10,274 nucleotides of DNA from Comamonadaceae bacterium. GTDB taxonomy: Bacteria; Pseudomonadota; Gammaproteobacteria; Burkholderiales; Burkholderiaceae. Under the pieces are notes generated by a model that worked only from the letters and a program-made list of their open reading frames with translations, searched no databases and had not been told where the DNA came from. Each line of letters opens with the position of its first letter. Position 1 is the stretch's first letter. Shown here in pieces: positions 5,684 to 10,274 of the stretch. Made by a program: the position numbers and the translations under genes. The stretch is from positions 1-10,274 of the forward strand of contig CANCCJ010000094.1 of assembly GCA_947374535.1 (NCBI GenBank), in the 5' to 3' direction.

Positions 5684-7948
5684 TTAGGCTTCGCGCCCCA
5701 CACCAGACACCACGCGTTGCGCTTGCAGCACAGAGGGCACGCGGCGCAAGTTGCGTAGCACCGTGTCTAAATGCGTGATGTCACGCACGGTGAACACAAA
5801 GCGCAAATCAGTGGCTTCTTGACCGCTCACCTCATCCGCCATTTGCACGAAAGTGATGTCCGCTTCGGCGCTGGTGATCGCCGCAGCCACGCGTGCCAAC
5901 ACGCCTTTGCCGTTGCTCACGGTCACCACTGCGGCCACTTCAAACATGCGTGTAGGCTCGTCCGACCACTCCACGCCAATGAAACGTTCGCTGTCTTTGT
6001 GTTTCAGACGTTGGCCCACGCCGCATTGGTCGGTGTGCACCACCAAGCCTTCGCCGCGTCCTAAGTAGCCCACGATGGTGTCACCCGGTACAGGGCGGCA
6101 GCAGGTGGCGTATTGCACGGAGGCGTTTTCGCTGCCATCCACGATGACGCTGCCTTGCGATACGTTTTCATGTGCAGTGAAGCGCTCGCGGCTCATCAGC
6201 AAGGCGTCGGGCTTGAGGCCAGTGTCTGACAGCAAGGTGGCCAAACGTTTGGCCACGATGCTGGCCACACGTTTGCCCAAGCCAATGTCAGTCAGCAAGT
6301 CTGGCTTGGTTTTGCTGCCCGTGAAGTGCAGCAGTTTTTCCCAGATCTGAGCGTGCTTTTCGTCTTGCGCAGGCAAGTCTTCAATGCCTTCAGCACGCAG
6401 GGCTTGGGCCAGCAGTTTTTTGCCCAAATCTTCTGACTGGGAATGCGCCATGGTCTTGAGGTGGTGACGTATCTTTGAGCGGGCGCGTCCTGTGCGCACA
6501 AAACCCAGCCATGCGGGGTTGGGCGATGCGACAGCCGATGTGACCACCTCCACGATGTCGCCGTTGCGTAGCTCGGTGCGCAATGGCACTTGCTCGCCGT
6601 TGACTTTGGCCGCCATCGTGCGGTCGCCCACATCGCTGTGAACGGCATAGGCAAAGTCCACGATGGTGGCGCCGCGTGGCATCGCCATGATCTTGCTCTT
6701 GGGCGTGAACACGTACACCGCATCGGGAAACAGGTCGACTTTGACGTGGTCCCAAAACTCGGTGGCATCGCGGGTTTCGTCTTGGATGTCCAGCAGCGAT
6801 TGCAGCCACTTGTTGCCCAAGTTGGCGTTGGACTCGTTGCTAGAGCCTTTGTCTTTGTAGAGCCAATGCGCAGCGACGCCCGTCTCAGCCACCAAGTGCA
6901 TGGCCTCGGTGCGCATTTGAAACTCCACGTTCAACCCCGATGGCCCCACGATGGTGGTGTGCAACGACTGGTAGCCGTTGAGCTTGGCAATGGCAATGTG
7001 GTCTTTAAACTTGCCCGGCACGGGCTTGTACATCTGGTGTAGCACGCCCAAGGCGGTGTAACAGTCAATGACCTCAGGCAAGATGAGCCGAAAGCCGTAG
7101 ATGTCAGTCACTTGGGCAAAGCTCAGGTGCTTACCGTCCATCTTTTTGTAAATTGAATACAGCGTTTTTTCGCGGCCTGAAATGCGAACCTTCAAACCGG
7201 CTTTGGCAAAAGAGGCTTCTACCTCTTGCTCCACCTTTTGCATCAAATCACGCCGGCGGTGACGTGCTTTTTGAACGGCTTTGCTCAGAACTTTGTGGCG
7301 CCAAGGCCACAGGTATTGAAAGCAGAGTTCTTGCAGTTCGCGGTAAGTTTGGTTCAGGCCCAAACGGTGAGCGATGGGCGCGTAAATTTCTAAGGTTTCG
7401 TTTGAGATGCGGCCCCACTTGGCGCGTGGCATATCGCCCATGGTGCGCATGTTGTGGCTGCGATCGGCCAGCTTGATGAGGATCACGCGCACATCGCGCG
7501 CCATTGCCAACAACATCTTGCGAAACGACTCGGCTTGGTTTTCTTCGCGGGTGTTGAACTCCAGCTTGTCGAGCTTGGTCAGACCATCCACCAAGTCGGC
7601 GACATGAATGCCAAAGCGTTCAATCAAATCGGTTTTGGTGATGCCGCAGTCTTCCATCGCGTCATGCAGCAAAGCGGCAGACAAGGCCTGCGCATCGAGC
7701 TTCCAGTCTGCGCATTGCGCCGCTACGGCGATGGGGTGGGTGATGTAGGGCTCGCCGCTGCTGCGCAGTTGGCCCAAATGGGCTTCATCGGCGTAGCGAT
7801 AAGCACGGCGGACCATGTCCAAGCCCTCGGCATTGAGGTAGCCTAGTTTTTCAGTCAATGCAGCAAAGCTAGCTGCCGCTGCGTTGGCTGCAGCAGCGCT
7901 TCCCGAGAGGGGCGCAGAGGGCTTTAACGTGGGTGTGGGGACGCTCAT
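5684..7948 (-). CDS. spoT: bifunctional (p)ppGpp synthetase/hydrolase SpoT (RelA/SpoT family)
   Basis: The 754-residue long RSH protein makes and degrades (p)ppGpp, the stringent-response alarmone. Domains in order: an HD hydrolase (about 45-200) with H71 in ITHP, H95-D96 in LLHD, E99-D100, and ADRSHNMRT at 161-169, which looks intact; and a synthetase (about 255-365) with GREKTLYSIYKKM, DIYGFRLI, KFKD at 313-316, GYQSLH and EFQMRT. The basic KFKD resembles the RxKD signature of bifunctional enzymes rather than the acidic ExDD of synthetase-only RelA. Next come TGS (about 410-471), a conserved-cysteine region with CCRP at 616-619, and a C-terminal ACT domain (about 671-745). I chose the ATG at 7948 over an in-frame GTG at 7981 because that GTG lies inside the terminator stem upstream and would add a leucine-rich tail. 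No strong ribosome binding site is seen. The Ala-rich first 30 residues are unconserved-looking. It follows rpoZ, as in many proteobacteria. Confidence 0.96.
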   Translation of the reverse strand: MSVPTPTLKPSAPLSGSAAAANAAAASFAALTEKLGYLNAEGLDMVRRAYRYADEAHLGQLRSSGEPYITHPIAVAAQCADWKLDAQALSAALLHDAMEDCGITKTDLIERFGIHVADLVDGLTKLDKLEFNTREENQAESFRKMLLAMARDVRVILIKLADRSHNMRTMGDMPRAKWGRISNETLEIYAPIAHRLGLNQTYRELQELCFQYLWPWRHKVLSKAVQKARHRRRDLMQKVEQEVEASFAKAGLKVRISGREKTLYSIYKKMDGKHLSFAQVTDIYGFRLILPEVIDCYTALGVLHQMYKPVPGKFKDHIAIAKLNGYQSLHTTIVGPSGLNVEFQMRTEAMHLVAETGVAAHWLYKDKGSSNESNANLGNKWLQSLLDIQDETRDATEFWDHVKVDLFPDAVYVFTPKSKIMAMPRGATIVDFAYAVHSDVGDRTMAAKVNGEQVPLRTELRNGDIVEVVTSAVASPNPAWLGFVRTGRARSKIRHHLKTMAHSQSEDLGKKLLAQALRAEGIEDLPAQDEKHAQIWEKLLHFTGSKTKPDLLTDIGLGKRVASIVAKRLATLLSDTGLKPDALLMSRERFTAHENVSQGSVIVDGSENASVQYATCCRPVPGDTIVGYLGRGEGLVVHTDQCGVGQRLKHKDSERFIGVEWSDEPTRMFEVAAVVTVSNGKGVLARVAAAITSAEADITFVQMADEVSGQEATDLRFVFTVRDITHLDTVLRNLRRVPSVLQAQRVVSGVGREA

Positions 7949-7967
7949 AGATGAACACTTTACCCGC

Positions 7968-7998
7968 AATAAAAAAAGCACCGACAGTGCGGTGCTTT
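7968..7998 (-). terminator. intrinsic terminator between rpoZ and spoT
   Basis: Read on the minus strand, a 9-bp perfect stem AAAGCACCG/CGGTGCTTT (arms 7990-7998 and 7975-7983) has a 6-base loop and is followed by TTTTATT. It begins 19 bases after the rpoZ stop and ends 19 bases before the spoT ATG. It should end most yicC-gmk-rpoZ transcripts. On the plus strand the tract after the stem is not T-rich, so it acts in one direction only. Confidence 0.87.
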
Positions 7999-8017
7999 GA
8001 TTGGGGGCAAACCCGGT

Positions 8018-8221
8018 TTAGCCGGGTACTTTTTTCAGCATCTCGATGCCGATTTGACCCGCTGCAATTTCGCGCAAGGCGGTCACGGCGGGCTTGTTCT
8101 TGCTTTCCACCTTGGCGGTGTGGCCTTGGCTGAGCATACGAGCGCGGTAAGTGGCGCACAGCACCAATTGAAAGCGGTTAGGGATCTGTTCGAGACAGTC
8201 TTCAACGGTAATGCGGGCCAT
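8018..8221 (-). CDS. rpoZ: DNA-directed RNA polymerase omega subunit
   Basis: The 67-residue omega subunit binds the beta-prime C-terminal region and aids RNA polymerase assembly. In proteobacteria omega also forms part of a ppGpp-binding site. The start [20 protein letters not shown] and the core ATYRARML...[11 protein letters not shown] are typical of the family. It is shorter than the 91-residue E. coli protein, consistent with the short betaproteobacterial form. GGAG (minus strand, 8229-8232) lies 7 bases before the ATG, giving a well-supported start. It follows gmk by 16 bp and precedes spoT, with a strong terminator in between. The stop codon lies in the loop of a small 6-bp hairpin (8011-8027), next to that terminator. 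Confidence 0.97.
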   Translation of the reverse strand: MARITVEDCLEQIPNRFQLVLCATYRARMLSQGHTAKVESKNKPAVTALREIAAGQIGIEMLKKVPG

Positions 8222-8237
8222 GTGTGTACTCCAGAAT

Positions 8238-8864
8238 TCAGGTGATGTTCAGGGCTTGAAAGATATCAGCCCGAGCCCGGCGCTGGGCCAGGTATTTGAG
8301 GCGCTGCGCATGCACGATCGCTTTCAGGTCGAACAAGGCTGTGTCAAACAATTCATTGATTATAACGTAGTCAAATTCTCTGGCCTGCGCCATCTCGTCT
8401 GCGGCGTTCTTCAGGCGCAGATCAATGATGTCGGGTGCGTCTTCGCCACGGTTGTACAGGCGGGACTTAAGCTCTTCCCAGCTTGGCGGCAAGATGAAAA
8501 TGAGCACCGCGTTGGCAAACAGCTTTTTGACTTGGATGGCGCCTTGAAAGTCGATCTCCAAAATTACGTCTGCACCTTGGGCAATGCGGTCTTCAATGGC
8601 TTTGCGCGAGGTGCCGTAGCGTTGACCGTGCACATTGGCCCATTCCAAGAAAGCATCAGAAGCCACCATTTGGTCAAACTCTGGCGGTGACACAAAGAAG
8701 TACTCGCGGCCGTGTTTTTCTTGGCCGCGTGGTGGGCGCGTGGTGTGCGATACGGAAGGGCGCACTTTGGCGTCTAGCTCCATCAAGGCTTTGACGAGGC
8801 TCGATTTGCCAGCCCCGCTGGGGGCCGCGACCACAATGAGGTTGCCGGGGAAGTTGTCCATCAT
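8238..8864 (-). CDS. gmk: guanylate kinase
   Basis: The 208-residue kinase phosphorylates GMP to GDP with ATP in the cytoplasm and so feeds GTP, dGTP and (p)ppGpp synthesis. The length matches E. coli Gmk (207). The P-loop APSGAGKSS is at 14-22. The GMP-binding segment follows: [19 protein letters not shown], then the [14 protein letters not shown] stretch. [10 protein letters not shown] is the conserved acidic strand, and RLYNRGED belongs to the lid region. The first ATG (8864) overlaps the yicC stop as ATGA, and a second ATG follows immediately (8861). Either could be used, a difference of one residue. The 4-bp overlap implies translational coupling with yicC. rpoZ follows after 16 bp. Confidence 0.97.
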   Translation of the reverse strand: MMDNFPGNLIVVAAPSGAGKSSLVKALMELDAKVRPSVSHTTRPPRGQEKHGREYFFVSPPEFDQMVASDAFLEWANVHGQRYGTSRKAIEDRIAQGADVILEIDFQGAIQVKKLFANAVLIFILPPSWEELKSRLYNRGEDAPDIIDLRLKNAADEMAQAREFDYVIINELFDTALFDLKAIVHAQRLKYLAQRRARADIFQALNIT

Positions 8865-9772
8865 TCGAGGTTCTGTACTTGTTCGCGGAGTTGTTCGATC
8901 AACACTTTCATGTCCACCGAGATACGGGTCATTTCCATCGTCGCTGACTTGGAGCCCAAGGTGTTGGCTTCGCGATGAAGCTCTTGGATCAAAAAGTCGA
9001 GTCGCTTGCCCACGCCCTCGGCTTTGCCGCCTTTGGCCAGCAAGTCGTCCATCTCGTCAAAGTGCGAGACCAAGCGGGTCAGTTCTTCGGCCACATCGAT
9101 GCGAATGGCAAACGAGGTGGCTTCGGTCAGCGCACGGTCTTGGGCAGCTTCGGGCAGCGTGCTGCCTTCAGTCAAGGCCATGGCTTCGCGCCAACGCTCT
9201 AAAAACTTCAGTCGTTGTTGCTCCACCAACTGCGGCACCAATGGCGCGGCTTGTGACGCCAGGACGCGCAATTGGCTCAGGCGGTCGCGCAGGGTTTGCG
9301 CCAAGCGTGCGCCTTCGCGCTCGCGGGCTTCGCTCAATTGGGTCAGGGTGGTTTGGGCCAGTTTCAACACCGCAGGGCCAATGTCGGCGGGCGCGGCGGA
9401 CTGGGCTGTGGCCAATCGCAACACATCAGACACCGACAGGCCATTGGCCTTGGGCAAGTGCGCGTGCACCACGTCTTGCAGGGCTGACAGGCGTTGCAGC
9501 AGGACGGGCGTGGGCTCGGCAAAGCTGGCGTCAGCCGTGCTTTCGATGTTGGCGCGCACTTCGACTTTGCCGCGCTTGAGATGTTGGGTCAGCAGCTCAC
9601 GCATGGCTGCTTCGTGCTGGCGAAGCTCTTCGGGCATCTTGAAGGTCAGGTCAAGAAAGCGGCTGTTGACCGAGCGAATCTCTAGCCCCAAGCGCAGGGC
9701 TGGGCTGTTGGCGGTGTCTGAAGTTAGCTCGGTTTGCGCACTGGCATAACCGGTCATGCTGTAGATGGGCAT
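8861..9772 (-). CDS. yicC: YicC-family endoribonuclease
   Basis: The 303-residue protein belongs to the YicC family, described as endoribonucleases acting in RNA turnover. It is slightly longer than the 287-residue E. coli member. It opens with the family signature IYSMTGYA (N-terminal YicC domain, roughly 1-165) and ends with the conserved C-terminal DUF1732-type region. That region holds [37 protein letters not shown] and [16 protein letters not shown] (about 225-303). The start at 9772 ([10 protein letters not shown]) is preferred to the methionine of MTGYA because the PIYS segment is normally retained. The ribosome binding site is weak. It is the first gene of the yicC-gmk-rpoZ unit and is divergent from rph, a pairing also found in E. 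coli. Confidence 0.95.
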   Translation of the reverse strand: MPIYSMTGYASAQTELTSDTANSPALRLGLEIRSVNSRFLDLTFKMPEELRQHEAAMRELLTQHLKRGKVEVRANIESTADASFAEPTPVLLQRLSALQDVVHAHLPKANGLSVSDVLRLATAQSAAPADIGPAVLKLAQTTLTQLSEAREREGARLAQTLRDRLSQLRVLASQAAPLVPQLVEQQRLKFLERWREAMALTEGSTLPEAAQDRALTEATSFAIRIDVAEELTRLVSHFDEMDDLLAKGGKAEGVGKRLDFLIQELHREANTLGSKSATMEMTRISVDMKVLIEQLREQVQNLE

Positions 9773-9799
9773 GTGGTGGCGTTTCGTATCAAAGGCTGA

Positions 9800-9808
9800 A
9801 TTATCTCA
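9800..9808 (-). promoter_or_regulatory. candidate extended -10 promoter for yicC-gmk-rpoZ
   Basis: On the minus strand TGAGATAAT forms TGN plus GATAAT (5 of 6 matches to TATAAT), 27 bases upstream of the yicC ATG. This predicts a start near 9793 and a leader of about 20 bases. No good -35 is seen at 16-18 bases, as can occur with extended -10 promoters. It lies in the 125-bp divergent region shared with rph, in which I find no convincing rph promoter. Confidence 0.4.
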
Positions 9809-9897
9809 GGCTCGGTGGCGCCATTTGCTTGGAGGCAGATTGCCCGACAATTGATGTTTTACCGAACCCTTCAAATGCTTGATTCAAAGCCATAAAA

Positions 9898-10274
9898 ATG
9901 ACCACCACCTTGCCCGCCTCTCGCCACACCCGTGCTGCCGACCAACTGCGCCCCGTGCGCATCACCCGCCACTACACCATGCACGCCGAAGGCTCGGTGC
10001 TGATTGAGTTTGGCCACACCAAAGTGCTGTGCACCGCGTCGGTGGAAGAAAAAGTGCCGGGCCACAAAAAAGGTTCGGGCGAAGGCTGGGTCACCGCCGA
10101 ATACGGCATGTTGCCCCGGGCCACTCACACCCGCAGCGACCGCGAAGCCGCACGCGGCAAGCAATCGGGCCGCACCCAAGAAATTCAGCGCCTCATTGGC
10201 CGCTCCATGCGCGCGGTGTTTGACCTGAAGAAACTCGGCGAACGCACCATCCATTTGGACTGCGACGTGTTGCA
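9898..10274 (+). CDS. rph: ribonuclease PH, 5' part (cut by window end)
   Basis: The first 125 codons of the phosphorolytic 3'-to-5' exoribonuclease that trims tRNA 3' ends are present; the full family length is about 240 residues. The reading frame stays open to the last base. Diagnostic segments are [20 protein letters not shown] (17-36), [11 protein letters not shown] (41-51), [14 protein letters not shown] (63-76), and [25 protein letters not shown] from R79. R86 corresponds in position to an arginine known to matter for phosphate use in Bacillus RNase PH. The ATG at 9898 is chosen because it gives the usual short polar N-terminus. No Shine-Dalgarno sequence precedes it, and a six-codon reading frame (9875-9895) ends two bases before it. 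It is divergent from yicC. Confidence 0.95.
   Translation, partial: MTTTLPASRHTRAADQLRPVRITRHYTMHAEGSVLIEFGHTKVLCTASVEEKVPGHKKGSGEGWVTAEYGMLPRATHTRSDREAARGKQSGRTQEIQRLIGRSMRAVFDLKKLGERTIHLDCDVL

Noticed and set aside
7949..7981. SpoT starting at GTG 7981
   Set aside because: The start codon would be inside the terminator stem of the upstream operon and the extra residues are encoded by the U-tract; ATG 7948 is better.
8635..9749. Long open frames on the plus strand opposite gmk and yicC
   Set aside because: They are antisense to two well-conserved genes, have Arg/Ser/Ala-rich compositions typical of shadow frames, and show no recognisable family.

Overview
The window looks like a chromosomal piece from a betaproteobacterium, most likely Burkholderiales and probably Comamonadaceae-like. 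The evidence is the gene order rph / yicC-gmk-rpoZ-spoT, a short 67-residue RpoZ, a Bug/TctC-type periplasmic receptor (a family expanded in this order), and moderately GC-rich coding DNA with many TTG leucine codons. The genus is inference.

Left part (1-160): a complete tRNA-Arg(ACG) gene with encoded CCA, an extended -10 promoter just upstream, and a perfect 13-bp UUCG terminator directly after it.

Accessory part (277-4661): four tightly spaced forward genes. They are an exported tripartite-tricarboxylate-type receptor, a [2Fe-2S] small subunit and a molybdopterin large subunit of a NicAB/IorAB-type molybdenum hydroxylase, and a ModA-like binding protein with no export signal. Read together, they suggest uptake or sensing of a small, perhaps carboxylated, N-heterocyclic or aromatic compound followed by its cytoplasmic hydroxylation. 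The substrate, the electron acceptor and the role of the ModA-like protein cannot be read from sequence. No membrane permease, regulator, XdhC-type maturation factor or cytochrome gene is present in the window.

Middle (4672-5680): a small glycine-zipper lipoprotein and greB continue the same forward run with 10- and 13-bp gaps. greB then meets spoT tail to tail across 3 bp.

Right part (5684-10274): a minus-strand housekeeping cluster, in transcription order yicC, gmk, rpoZ and spoT. A clear intrinsic terminator sits between rpoZ and spoT. Divergent from yicC is the 5' part of rph (RNase PH), cut by the window end. This block serves RNA turnover (YicC, RNase PH), guanine nucleotide supply (Gmk), RNA polymerase assembly (omega) and the ppGpp stringent response (SpoT). 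Every stretch without a gene is shorter than 300 bases. I see no insertion sequence, CRISPR array, phage gene or rRNA.
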